DNA from: CBDEFX01 sp965237635
Lineage (GTDB): Bacteria > Chloroflexota > Dehalococcoidia > Lucifugimonadales > CAUZJF01
DNA length: 64,000 nt
Direction of reading: 5' to 3'
NCBI GenBank assembly: GCA_965237635.1
Contig: CBDEFX010000001.1
Coordinates: 496,001-560,000, forward strand
Each line of letters opens with the position of its first letter. Within the stretch, counting starts at the first letter, position 1. The notes below the pieces were generated by a model, which worked only from the letters and a program-made list of their open reading frames with translations, made no database searches and had not been told where the DNA came from. Of the stretch, positions 17,168-24,854 are shown piece by piece. The position numbers were made by a program, and so were the translations under genes.

Positions 17168-17768
17168 TATCGCCTCCCTCCGGCAGTTCCCGAACTTCGC
17201 CTTCCACGATAGCCGCCGCCGGCGCCTCGCCGAACACGATGTTGATCTGAGGCTGCACGCCGGGGTTCTGGCCGGTATTCTTGTCACTGAATATGCCGAG
17301 GTACTTGGCTAGCGAATCCAGCGCCTTCTGCTTGTCGTAGAATCTGACCTCAAGTTCGCCGTCCTTCTTTTGCCTAATTTGCGATATGGCCGATTTCTGT
17401 TCGGTGGTCAAGCTGTCGGTGTCCGATATCTGCACCCAACCACCCTTGAGCGTGACCATATCCGTCGTCTGTGCAAAGGCTATGCGGCGGTATTCCTCTA
17501 TCACCCTGGCGGCAGTAACGTCTCGGCTGCGGGCCTTCAGTTCCTGCGCTTCGGCTATCCAAGTCTCAACGTTAGCTTTTCTTAGCAGCCTCGACGCCAT
17601 GACCGCAGCGTGACGGCAGTGTTCCGTCTTCGTCTCCGATGGCAAGGGGCCACTCTGCCAGTGGCGCGCCGAGCGCACGCTCATCCCGGCCATGGCCCCA
17701 GCGGTTTCCTGATTCCTTCCTTCCATTCGCCTTTGCCTCGGTAGCGCGACTTGCTGATCTGTAATCAA
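17160..17768 (-). CDS. Terminase small-subunit-like protein with IS21-like N-terminus
   Basis: 202 aa. From about residue 50 it resembles phage terminase small subunits: MASRLLRKANVETWIAEAQE, RVIEEYRRIAFAQTTDMV and DKQKALDSLAKYLGIFSD are the usual order of motifs, followed by a Pro-rich tail. The first 48 residues (RQRRMEGRNQETAGAMAG, MSVRSARHWQSGPLPSETK) instead look like the N-terminus of an IS21-type transposase, so the gene is probably a fusion at a mobile-element junction. Its position in an island with integrase and VapE helicase would fit a phage satellite. Packaging function is inference. Confidence 0.6.
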   Translation of the reverse strand: MITDQQVALPRQRRMEGRNQETAGAMAGMSVRSARHWQSGPLPSETKTEHCRHAAVMASRLLRKANVETWIAEAQELKARSRDVTAARVIEEYRRIAFAQTTDMVTLKGGWVQISDTDSLTTEQKSAISQIRQKKDGELEVRFYDKQKALDSLAKYLGIFSDKNTGQNPGVQPQINIVFGEAPAAAIVEGEVRELPEGGDNG

Positions 17769-17860
17769 TCCGGTACCTCCTGTACCGAATGTTTAGCTGC
17801 TATGACCGGCAAATATAGCCGTCGCCACCGGCAAAACTAATTGCCGTTGATCAAACCGGA

Positions 17861-19000
17861 TTACATCACGTAGTCAGCCCACTGCTGCATGAGCGCCGAC
17901 CGCCGCTCCAGCAGATCGCTTCGGAGGTACGCTGCTTCGGTCGCGTTCTGGACGACGTGGGCCAGGGCAGACTCCGCCAGCTCGCGGGGTACTCCGGTCT
18001 CGGCGCACCAGTTGCGGAAGCTGCTGCGCATCCCGTGCGGTGTGCCCTCAATCCCGCGTTCGCGGAGTAGCTTTGAGATAGTGCTGCCGCTTAGTGTCCC
18101 GCGAACGGAGGGGAATATCAGCCTGGAACCGTCGTCAAGGCTGCGGGCCTCTGGCAGCACGTCTAGAGCCTGTTGGCTCAGCGGTACACGATGGGGACGG
18201 CCCGCCTTCATGCGTTCGGCTGGTATGGTCCACGTCCTGGTGTCGAGATCAAGCTCAGACCACTCGGCGAGGCGTGCCTCACCGCTGCGGGTTGCCGTCA
18301 GTGTCAAGAACGTGAGGCACAACTTCGTGCTCGGATAGGCGTCACTGGACCGGACCTTCGCCAGAGCTGCCCCCACTTCAGCATGGGACAGGGCGCGGAA
18401 GTTCTGGACTCGCTGCTTCAGCTTCCCCAGACCTAGCTTGGCCTTCACCAGCGGGTCCACATCGATGAGGTCATTGGCTAGGGCGTGCCGGAACGTTCCG
18501 CCTAGGTGCTGGAGGAGCTTCTGCGCGGTGGAGGGCGAGGAGAACCAGACGGACTGCAGGCACGCAATCAGGTCTGCCGGTGCCACCTCAGCGACAGGTC
18601 GGTCCGCCAGCTCGCGCGAGATGTAGGCCTCAAACAAGCTCTTCGCCTGCGCAGCCGTCTTCGAGCCCGGCTTGAATCCCCTAGACCGGAACTCCAGCGC
18701 CTCCGCGAACACACGCCTGAACGACGTGGGGTGATTCTCCAGGTTGACCACTACTTCGGCTGACACTGGTGGAAAGGCCACGGACGCCTGAATCGCATGT
18801 CGGGCCGGTGCCATGCGTTCTGCCACCTGTTCGTCCGTCGCCCCATAGAGCAAGCGCACAGTGACAGGCCGGTCCTTCATGGGACTGCCCGGCTTTCTGA
18901 GCGCGGTCACGATTGCGTCATAAAGTAGTGTGTCTGTCCCAGGGGCCAGCGCACCCCTTACGAACCGTTTTTGAAACGCCCTGAGACTCACCATAAGCAA
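17861..19000 (-). CDS. Tyrosine recombinase/phage integrase (int1)
   Basis: 379 aa. The C-terminal catalytic domain carries R in TATRSGEARL, HxxR in HGMRSSFRNW, a second His in LAHVVQNATEAAYLR and the nucleophilic Tyr in the same motif, the pattern of P4-type integrases. The core-binding domain (about 90-170) is recognisable, but the N-terminal 80 residues (RPVTVRLLYGATDEQVAERM) do not look like the usual DUF4102 arm-binding domain. It begins about 75 bp from an array of GGGGGAACA repeats. Confidence 0.9.
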   Translation of the reverse strand: MLMVSLRAFQKRFVRGALAPGTDTLLYDAIVTALRKPGSPMKDRPVTVRLLYGATDEQVAERMAPARHAIQASVAFPPVSAEVVVNLENHPTSFRRVFAEALEFRSRGFKPGSKTAAQAKSLFEAYISRELADRPVAEVAPADLIACLQSVWFSSPSTAQKLLQHLGGTFRHALANDLIDVDPLVKAKLGLGKLKQRVQNFRALSHAEVGAALAKVRSSDAYPSTKLCLTFLTLTATRSGEARLAEWSELDLDTRTWTIPAERMKAGRPHRVPLSQQALDVLPEARSLDDGSRLIFPSVRGTLSGSTISKLLRERGIEGTPHGMRSSFRNWCAETGVPRELAESALAHVVQNATEAAYLRSDLLERRSALMQQWADYVM

Positions 19001-19079
19001 AACACCCCCTTACACGGAACACCCCGACCAGCGCCCTGAGCACCCCCAAATGCAAAACTTCGTAGGGGTACCCTTCATT

Positions 19080-19282
19080 TGTTCCCCCTGTTCCCCCTGT
19101 TCCCCCTCTTTCCTATAGATACCCACGCGTGTTACGTGATGATGCCACTTGTACGTCACTTGTATTACTCTTTTTACTATTTTGTGGTGCTACCCTAGGT
19201 TTAGGGGGAACAAGGGGGAACAAGGGGGACCACTTAGCTATAAATCGTACCTAGCGGACAAGGGGGAACAGCAGGGGGAACA
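19080..19282. repeat. Iteron-like inverted repeat array, possible replication origin
   Basis: Three head-to-tail TGTTCCCCC units (19080-19088, 19089-19097, 19098-19106) face an inverted set: GGGGGAACA at 19204 and 19214, a variant GGGGGACCA at 19224, then further copies at 19262 and 19274. The two sets flank an AT-rich centre (about 19160-19190, TATTACTCTTTTTACTATTT). It lies in the only sizeable non-coding stretch of the island, between the VapE-type helicase gene and int1. Iterons flanking an AT-rich element beside a replication helicase are the layout of satellite and plasmid origins; promoter-operator repeats for int1 are the alternative. Confidence 0.6.
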
Positions 19283-19331
19283 CGCCTGCATCCGTGGTCG
19301 ATTTTGTGCCGGTTCTGTTCCAAGTGGAACA

Positions 19332-20885
19332 TTACTTGTTCCATATCCACTTGAGCGCCCCGTCCACGCGCTCACGCTTGCGGGTGTATCCTTGACCATC
19401 AAGAGCCGCCCCTAGACGGTGCTGGTCGCGCATATGTAGGCGTGAGCCCTTGCTTGCATCTGTCAGCCCTATACCCTCGGCACACTCGGCCATCGTAAAG
19501 CCTATCGTCTGGTTAGCAGTCCATACCTCTACCGCGTCCTCCACCACCAAGTCACGCGACCTTGCCCTAGATGTAGCGATAAACTGTGCCTTGATTAGTG
19601 CATCTGGTAGACGCGCCTCAGCACCATCCTTGTACACGTGGACAGCCTGAGCCCATAGTTGCACCCTATTCGCGTCAAGGTACTGTCGCAACTTGGCCGG
19701 ATTCCCGCCCTGCAGGTAGACCGGAGCCCAACGTCTAAGGTTCCTGTCGTTGGGTAACGGTGATTCAACGTCGCTGGTGCCGACGATGATAGCCCGTCTG
19801 AGCATCAATTCAGGGTCGCGCCGAAACGCCAGTCTTACCGCCCCGTCGTCTGTCCGGGACAGAAACGCCTTTAGGCTTGCAAGGTCAGCCCGTGACACCC
19901 CCGCCAGTTCCGACGCCTCAACAATGACGCGCCCCTGCAGAGCCTCGGCGCGTTCCTGGGGTGTTCCGGCAAGGTGTAGACCGTCAGAGAAGAGCCCCGG
20001 CATTTCCGGCGGCAGGATGTACCGGAGAGCCGTTGACTTGCCTATGCCGCCGCGACCGATCAAGACCGGCATTTCGTCCAGTTTCGCGCCCGGTTCAAAG
20101 GCCCGTGTGACAGCGCCGAGCAGGATGAAACGGCTTGTCCATTCCACCAGTCCGTTAGGGTTGTTGATGGTGAACACTTGCGCTAGCCAGCCGTTCAAAC
20201 GGTCTACGCGGTCCCATTTCGGCAAGGCGTCTAGCCATTCCGCGAATGGGTCTGTCTCACGGTCGAAAAGATAAGCGTTGAAGGTGTCCGCCCATGCGTC
20301 GCGCCCGTAGGTTAACGGCGCTGTCTCCTCTTTGAATCGGTTCTTCGAGGAGATTCGCCCACTTAGTGCGGCCCGTTCTTCCTGCGTCAACTCTTTAAGG
20401 GCCTCCGCGTCGTCTAAGAGCTTTTGGTCTGCCGCCGAGATCGGGCGCTCCCGTACCTTTTTCACGTAGACGAACCTAGCGGTCAACACTTCGCGCAATT
20501 CCGCCGCTAGACGGTCGTGCATCGTCCGCCATCCTTCAGGGAATGAGTCGTGACGTATCTCAGCGCGTGACGAACGGGTGTTGTACCGCGCCTCTACCCC
20601 TAGCAGTTCAAACGCTCTTGTCAGCCCTTCCTTGCGCCCGTCCGGGACGCTGCACGGCTCGCCATGGTTCCATTCGCCTATGCCAAAAGGTGCGGTCAAC
20701 TTTTCTTCCATGACCTTTGCTATTTCCGCCTCCCAATCCACGACCGGCTTAGGGTCGTCGGGTAGTTCCTTTGGTAGACGTTTCCGGTAAGCGTTCATTC
20801 CGAGAATGGCACACTTGCGCAAGCGTTTACGTTCACGCTCAGGGTCTACGATTGAAGGAACCATTGTCACGCCGTATTCCTTCAT
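19332..20885 (-). CDS. VapE-family (D5-like) replication helicase/primase protein
   Basis: 517-aa P-loop protein of the virulence-associated E family. N-terminal about 200 residues precede the conserved block TINNPNGLVEWTSRFILLGAV, Walker A GRGGIGKSTALRY (about 280-292), the Walker B-like VIVEASELAG (about 325), and then SRTDDGAVRLAFRRDPELML and GTSDVESPLPNDRNLRRW, all diagnostic of VapE. In phage satellites (SaPI/PICI type) and prophages these proteins drive element replication. Adjacent to a repeat array that could be the cognate origin. The C-terminal about 100 residues form a winged-helix-like tail (LGAALDGQGYTRKRE). Confidence 0.88.
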   Translation of the reverse strand: MKEYGVTMVPSIVDPERERKRLRKCAILGMNAYRKRLPKELPDDPKPVVDWEAEIAKVMEEKLTAPFGIGEWNHGEPCSVPDGRKEGLTRAFELLGVEARYNTRSSRAEIRHDSFPEGWRTMHDRLAAELREVLTARFVYVKKVRERPISAADQKLLDDAEALKELTQEERAALSGRISSKNRFKEETAPLTYGRDAWADTFNAYLFDRETDPFAEWLDALPKWDRVDRLNGWLAQVFTINNPNGLVEWTSRFILLGAVTRAFEPGAKLDEMPVLIGRGGIGKSTALRYILPPEMPGLFSDGLHLAGTPQERAEALQGRVIVEASELAGVSRADLASLKAFLSRTDDGAVRLAFRRDPELMLRRAIIVGTSDVESPLPNDRNLRRWAPVYLQGGNPAKLRQYLDANRVQLWAQAVHVYKDGAEARLPDALIKAQFIATSRARSRDLVVEDAVEVWTANQTIGFTMAECAEGIGLTDASKGSRLHMRDQHRLGAALDGQGYTRKRERVDGALKWIWNK

Positions 20886-20920
20886 CTTGGCTTCGTGCTA
20901 TTCCAGTTCTGTTTGCATAT

Positions 20921-21214
20921 TCACCTCGCTGGCCGGTCGCGGTGCGCGTGTACGGGCTTTCCGGTGTACAACGAAACACAGTTCAGACCCTCACCGCGCT
21001 TGCACACCGAACACGCCGCCGGATACATCGCCATGTCCTTTGAGCGCGGTCGGAGGATAGCCCGCCCGATGTGTTCCGCCGTCTTTTTTCCCGCCATCGT
21101 CCGACACTGGTCGCCCACTGGCGAAAAGCACGTCGGACATTCCTTCGGCCATCTTACGGCCCGCCTTACTTCCTCCGCCTTGATTCGCCGTTTCGCCCGG
21201 TCTGCGTAGTCCAT
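20921..21214 (-). CDS. Zinc-finger phage-type protein
   Basis: 97 aa. CPTCFSPVGDQCRTMAGKKT with AEHIGRA is the CxxC...C...H layout of a small zinc-finger family common in actinobacterial and other phages; a second CSVC...C cluster lies near residue 70. Precedes VapE on the same strand by about 35 bp, so likely co-transcribed. Probably nucleic-acid binding; function unknown. Confidence 0.65.
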   Translation of the reverse strand: MDYADRAKRRIKAEEVRRAVRWPKECPTCFSPVGDQCRTMAGKKTAEHIGRAILRPRSKDMAMYPAACSVCKRGEGLNCVSLYTGKPVHAHRDRPAR

Positions 21215-21282
21215 TCGACACCCCCAAAAAGATTAGATGTTCTAAGTTTAACGTGGTGATTAACGCCACACAAGAGGTATGT

Positions 21283-21468
21283 ATGACACGGAAACCGTCA
21301 CCATACGTACAGCATGTGTACGATAGGCGTAAGGTGGGGAGTGTGGCCGTATCTAGGAACGGATTTAAGGCGAGTTTACGGGGTAGGTGGTGTATTGGGT
21401 ACCAGTCGGGTCGTTTACGCGGCGCTGGCGTAGGCCCGGTGACGCTAGGTGACAAGCCGGACGAATAG
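21283..21468 (+). CDS. Possible small basic protein, divergent orientation
   Basis: 61-aa frame from ATG 21283 (an in-frame ATG also at 21253), MTRKPSPYVQHVYDRRKVGS with a basic Gly-rich tail. The composition looks protein-like and it reads away from the zinc-finger gene, as a small regulator of the island might. There is no recognisable domain and only a weak Shine-Dalgarno sequence (AAGAGGT). Confidence 0.3.
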   Translation: MTRKPSPYVQHVYDRRKVGSVAVSRNGFKASLRGRWCIGYQSGRLRGAGVGPVTLGDKPDE

Positions 21469-21590
21469 CGTATGGGCGAATTCCGAGAATCCGCACCCGA
21501 TCAGGCTACCCAGCAACAGGAACGTGCATGACTTGCGGAAGGGGCGGCGCTGCTGGCATCTCTGCCAGCCGTTCAGCGCCCCGGATTTTA
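21469..21590. other. Short non-coding stretch with a hairpin after int2
   Basis: Between the small plus-strand frame and int2. It contains an imperfect hairpin, GGCGCTGCTGGCA ... TGCCAGCCGTTCAGCGCC (about 21547-21581), that could terminate int2 transcription from the minus strand. No other feature seen. Confidence 0.4.
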
Positions 21591-22799
21591 TCAGAACGGC
21601 AAGGGAAGCAGGTAATTCGCCCACGCTTGCATCATGGAACGCCGTTCGTCCAGCAGGTCCGTTCGGAAGTAGGCCGCCACGACCGAGCTTCCGACTGTAT
21701 GGGCAAGGGACAGCTCAATCGCTTCCCACGTCCCGCCGTAGCACTCCCTGGCCCAATCCCGGAAGCTGGACCGGAAGCCGTGAGGCACACAACCCGGGTC
21801 GTCTTTCCGCGCCCGATTCAGGAAAGCGTTTTCCGATAGCGGCTTGCCGTTCGGCATATGGAACACAAGGCCGACGGCTTCCAGGTAAGGGAAAAGGTCG
21901 TCTGGTGAAGCCGCAGGGTCGGGGATATGCCGGACAGACTGGAGAACCGCTTTCACCTGGGCGCTCAGGGGAACCTTATGCGACCGGCGCGCCTTCATAC
22001 GCTCCGCCGGTATCTCCCACACGGCGGCGTCAAGGTCTACCTCATCCCACGTCATAAACCTGACTTCCGTAGTCCTGGCCGCAGTCAGCACCAGGAATTC
22101 AAAGGCCAGGGCGGTAACTCGCATGGCATACCCGAAGCGGACCTTGCCCAGGGCGGCTGCTACTTCGGAGTAGTGAAGGGCCGGCCGGTGTTTCGGCGTG
22201 TGCTGGACCTTCTCCACCAGCTCACCCAGGGCATCATCCGCCGGGTCGTCTATCCGGTAGTCATTGGCCCGCGCCCACCTAAACACCTTGGCCAGCCCTT
22301 GGCGTACCTTCCGGGAGGTTTCGTACTTGTCCCGGCGTAGAGGCGTCAACAGGGCCGCTAGGTCGCGGCGGGTGATCTTGTCCACCTCGCGGTCAAGGAG
22401 AACCTTAGCGTGAATTTCCATGCGCTTCTTCCACCGCTTGGCCGTGCCTTCGCCCCATTCGGGAGCGTTCAAGCGGTGGATCGTTGACAGTGCTTCCCTG
22501 AAGGTCGGGATGCCAACCGGCGGCGGGGCGGGCGCTTCAACGGGCGCTCTCCCATTGCCCCACGGGTCGCGCCCCTGCTGAATCGCCGCGAGGTTGGCCG
22601 TTGCGACTTTCCGGGCATCCGCTAGGGACACCTTGCCGACGCCGCCCAAGCCCTTGTCTGTACGCTTGCCATTAAGCCGGACACGTTGGACCCAGTTCTT
22701 GGAGCCGCCAGGAGAGATCACGAGATAGAGGCCGTTGCCGTCGCCGTAACGTCCGGGCTTGGATAGGTCGGACACCTGTTTCTTGATCAGCTTGGTCAT
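21591..22799 (-). CDS. P4-type tyrosine integrase (int2) beside tRNA-Arg
   Basis: 402 aa, full-length P4 integrase: N-terminal DUF4102-like arm-binding domain (SKPGRYGDGNGLYLVISPGG and LADARKVA), core-binding SAM-like domain (TFREALSTIHRLN onward), and the catalytic domain with R in TAARTTEVR, HxxR in HGFRSSFRDWAR, H in LAHTVGSSVVAAYFR and the nucleophilic Tyr in that motif. It starts 133 bp from the 3' end of a tRNA-Arg gene, the usual attachment arrangement. It shares overall organisation with int1 but the two are clearly diverged. Confidence 0.95.
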   Translation of the reverse strand: MTKLIKKQVSDLSKPGRYGDGNGLYLVISPGGSKNWVQRVRLNGKRTDKGLGGVGKVSLADARKVATANLAAIQQGRDPWGNGRAPVEAPAPPPVGIPTFREALSTIHRLNAPEWGEGTAKRWKKRMEIHAKVLLDREVDKITRRDLAALLTPLRRDKYETSRKVRQGLAKVFRWARANDYRIDDPADDALGELVEKVQHTPKHRPALHYSEVAAALGKVRFGYAMRVTALAFEFLVLTAARTTEVRFMTWDEVDLDAAVWEIPAERMKARRSHKVPLSAQVKAVLQSVRHIPDPAASPDDLFPYLEAVGLVFHMPNGKPLSENAFLNRARKDDPGCVPHGFRSSFRDWARECYGGTWEAIELSLAHTVGSSVVAAYFRTDLLDERRSMMQAWANYLLPLPF

Positions 22800-22931
22800 T
22801 GCGCTTACCTACGCTTTTTCTACCACCAGCGGGCTTGTTATACCGCCGGTGATTTGGTGGTTTATACCACCACCACGGAGCAACTTTAGCGCAAGTCCCT
22901 GTTTATGCCAAGGCTTTTTGGTGGTAGGAGG
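22800..22931. promoter_or_regulatory. int2 control region with palindromic GGTGGT/ACCACC motifs
   Basis: Between int2 and the tRNA. It contains a hairpin GGTGGTTTATACCACC (about 22856-22871) and related half-sites TATACCGCC, CTACCACCA and GGTGGTAGG. These are plausible operator or integrase arm-binding sites. No direct repeat of the tRNA 3' end was found elsewhere in the window, so the opposite attachment site is not located. Confidence 0.4.
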
Positions 22932-23004
22932 TACCCCCGCCGGGACTCGAACCCGGGCACACGGTTTAGGAAACCGTTGCTCTATCCGCCTGAGCTACAG
23001 GGGC
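22932..23004 (-). tRNA. tRNA-Arg (anticodon CCT)
   Basis: Folds as a standard cloverleaf on the minus strand: acceptor GCCCCTG/CGGGGGT, D-loop TAGCTCAGGCGGATAGAGC, anticodon arm ACGGT-TTCCTAA-ACCGT with CCT at positions 34-36, and T-loop GGTTCGAGTCC. CCA is not encoded. Its 3' end faces int2, making it the probable attachment site of the 17-23 kb island. Confidence 0.95.
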
Positions 23005-23270
23005 ACGAGCCGATCACTCGCGTCGCGAGTCATAATAGCGCATCGTCGGTGGCCCCGCCAGATTGAGAAGTCCGTGACGGACGCATGCCATGGAATGCTG
23101 CCAAAGGCCTGCCTATCCGCCGGTGCGCGCGGAGGTTGGCGGCAATCTTGACATGTGGACAGCCGGTGGGTAACATGGCGCCGTTCCTTCTGTGTTCGTC
23201 TGTCAAATCAGCGTTAGTTCCTTGATAGACGCCGACCATCCTCAGAGGGAACGGCTCTTGGAGCTCAATA
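23005..23270. other. Intergenic region after tRNA-Arg
   Basis: About 265 bp between the tRNA 5' side and the response regulator. I see no gene, hairpin or clear promoter in it. Confidence 0.4.
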
Positions 23271-23723
23271 ATGGCAGTCCGTAAGGCGGACGATACTCCG
23301 TTCGAGGTTCTGGTCGTCGAGAGCAACCCAGGTGAGGCTGGCCAGGTCCGTGATGCGCTCGCGGAGTCTCAATATGAGTGTCAGATCATCGAGGTCGGCG
23401 ACGGGGAAAAGGCGCTTAGTTCACTTGGTCTCAACGGGTACAACCCTGAGGCGCGTCGACCTGACCTGGTATTTCTAGACCTGAATCTCCCACGGGTAGA
23501 TGGACGCGAGGTCCTGTCCCAAATAAGGTCCGACCCGGACCTTCAGCTTGTCCCTGTCATCGTGCTGACGGCGTCCGAGGCTGAAAAGGACGCCTTATAT
23601 AGCGATGGCCTGCACGCCAACAGCTACGTCACGAAGCCGCCCAATCCCGAAGAGTTCAGCGACATCTTGAGAGCCGTCCGCGCGTATTGGCAGGCAACCT
23701 CAGGGCCTTCATCCGGCCTCTAG
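23271..23723 (+). CDS. Single-domain response regulator (Rcp1-like)
   Basis: 150-aa receiver domain only. Acidic pocket and phosphoacceptor are visible (VESNPGEAGQV at the start, Asp in LVFLDLNLPRVDG, about residue 66), with the conserved T/S in VIVLTASEAEKD and Lys in YVTKPPNPEEF. Lack of an output domain and the NGYNPEARRPDLVFLD insertion are typical of the Rcp1/CheY-like family that partners phytochrome-type or hybrid kinases. No kinase is adjacent. Confidence 0.9.
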   Translation: MAVRKADDTPFEVLVVESNPGEAGQVRDALAESQYECQIIEVGDGEKALSSLGLNGYNPEARRPDLVFLDLNLPRVDGREVLSQIRSDPDLQLVPVIVLTASEAEKDALYSDGLHANSYVTKPPNPEEFSDILRAVRAYWQATSGPSSGL

Positions 23724-23797
23724 GATACCCAAGCCAGGGCTCGTGTCCTAGGGTGTAGGGCCAAGGCTTGCGCCCTGACAAGACAAAGCCGCCTTGC

Positions 23798-24352
23798 CTA
23801 CCATTCTCCTTTGTACGGTCCCTGATCTTTTCCAGACCGCCTCCAAAGAAGGACCACTAGACCGATTAAAGTTGCCGCGATCAACGAGAGCAGCGGACCC
23901 CATACCGCGTCCTCGTTTAGGGCGGCGTAGCCGAACATTCCCGGCACACCGAACACGAGCGCCGTACCTTGGACGCCGTTTCTGGCTAGTCCCAGAGCCA
24001 TATAGAGACATAAGATGATGCTCAGCGCTATTCAAACCCAAGAAACCAAAGGGTAAGTCCAGCCAATAACAGGAACATGGATTAGCGCGAAGCCCTGCCA
24101 GGCTTTGGGGAACAGGTCGAAGCTGAGATGGACAGCGACCCCGAGGCTAAACCCCATCGCAAACAAACGTAGAGGAGCGAACCTGATTCCGGAAGCCACC
24201 AGGAAGAGAAGAAACGGTAAGAGCGGGCCGTGCGTAAAAACCGAGCGATGGACCAGGAGCGCCGTGTCTTGATCGATATCAGGGAATTTGTTACCGAGAG
24301 CCAGTCCGACTATCAGCGAGAGCGATGCAAAGGTAAACGCCTTCCAGCGCAT
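23798..24352 (-). pseudogene. YdjM-like membrane protein interrupted by in-frame TGA
   Basis: One 185-codon frame from ATG 24352 to 23798 with a single TGA at 24032-24034. The first part (106 aa) has PDIDQDTALLVHRSVFTHGP, the DxD and HRxxTH motif of the YdjM/DUF457 family of membrane-bound metal-dependent hydrolase-like proteins, plus WQGFALIHVPVIGWTYPL. The frame continues after the stop with IALSIILCLYMALGLARN and another membrane segment (LSLIAATLIGLVVLLW), exactly what the family would need. So either a nonsense mutation, a base error, or readthrough. The second part could restart at an internal ATG (24001). Confidence 0.65.
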
Positions 24353-24389
24353 GGAGCGACTCCCGGTTCAACCGAGGAAAGGACTCGCC

Positions 24390-24818
24390 TCACTTCTCCT
24401 CTACAAGCTCTATCCAGTTGCCCTCTGGGTCTTGCAGGTAGCAGACCTTTACCCCAGGCGACTCCTGGACCGGTGGGTTAAGCTCCTTCCCGCCTTTGCT
24501 GATAAGGGACTCGTACGCCTGCTCTATGTCATCGACCTTAAAGGCCAAGTGACTCGCCCCTTGCAGGCTCCTCTCTTCTGAGCTCCGTCGAGGCGCCTCC
24601 GGCGTGACGTACTCCAGTAGCTCGATCATCTCGCCGTCCGGACTCACCAGCTCCGCAGACTTTACCCTGGCACCCTTGTAGCCAAGAATTTGGGCTGTCG
24701 AGTCATCTCCAAACTCGAACGTCCCTTTGAGTCTGAGGCCCACGGCGCCGGTGTAGAACTCAACAGCTTTTTGTAAATCCAACACGACAACCCCAGAGTG
24801 ATGCATCCCGGTAATCAT
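24390..24818 (-). CDS. Glyoxalase/VOC-family protein
   Basis: 142 aa from ATG 24818; the frame extends 9 codons further but GAAGGAG sits just before this ATG. Two beta-alpha-beta-beta-beta modules: metal-ligand positions His in GMHHSGVVVLDL and Glu in EMIELLEY in the first, His in ASHLAFKVDD and Glu in GNWIELVEE in the second. This is the H/E-H/E set of glyoxalase I, methylmalonyl-CoA epimerase and related enzymes. Length and YLQDPEGNWIEL favour a lactoylglutathione-lyase-like member; substrate unknown. Confidence 0.88.
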   Translation of the reverse strand: MITGMHHSGVVVLDLQKAVEFYTGAVGLRLKGTFEFGDDSTAQILGYKGARVKSAELVSPDGEMIELLEYVTPEAPRRSSEERSLQGASHLAFKVDDIEQAYESLISKGGKELNPPVQESPGVKVCYLQDPEGNWIELVEEK

Positions 24819-24854
24819 CGTCGTCTCCTTCGGGGATTCCGTCACGGGCCGCGG

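Noticed and set aside
19080..19282. CRISPR array
   Set aside because: Units are 9 bp, in two opposite orientations, without 30-bp spacers or cas genes.
12689..22931. Direct repeat of the tRNA-Arg 3' end marking the far attachment site
   Set aside because: I looked for the T-arm/acceptor sequence leftward of the island and found no second copy; only the unrelated tRNA-Arg(CCG) at 27487 shares the T-loop.
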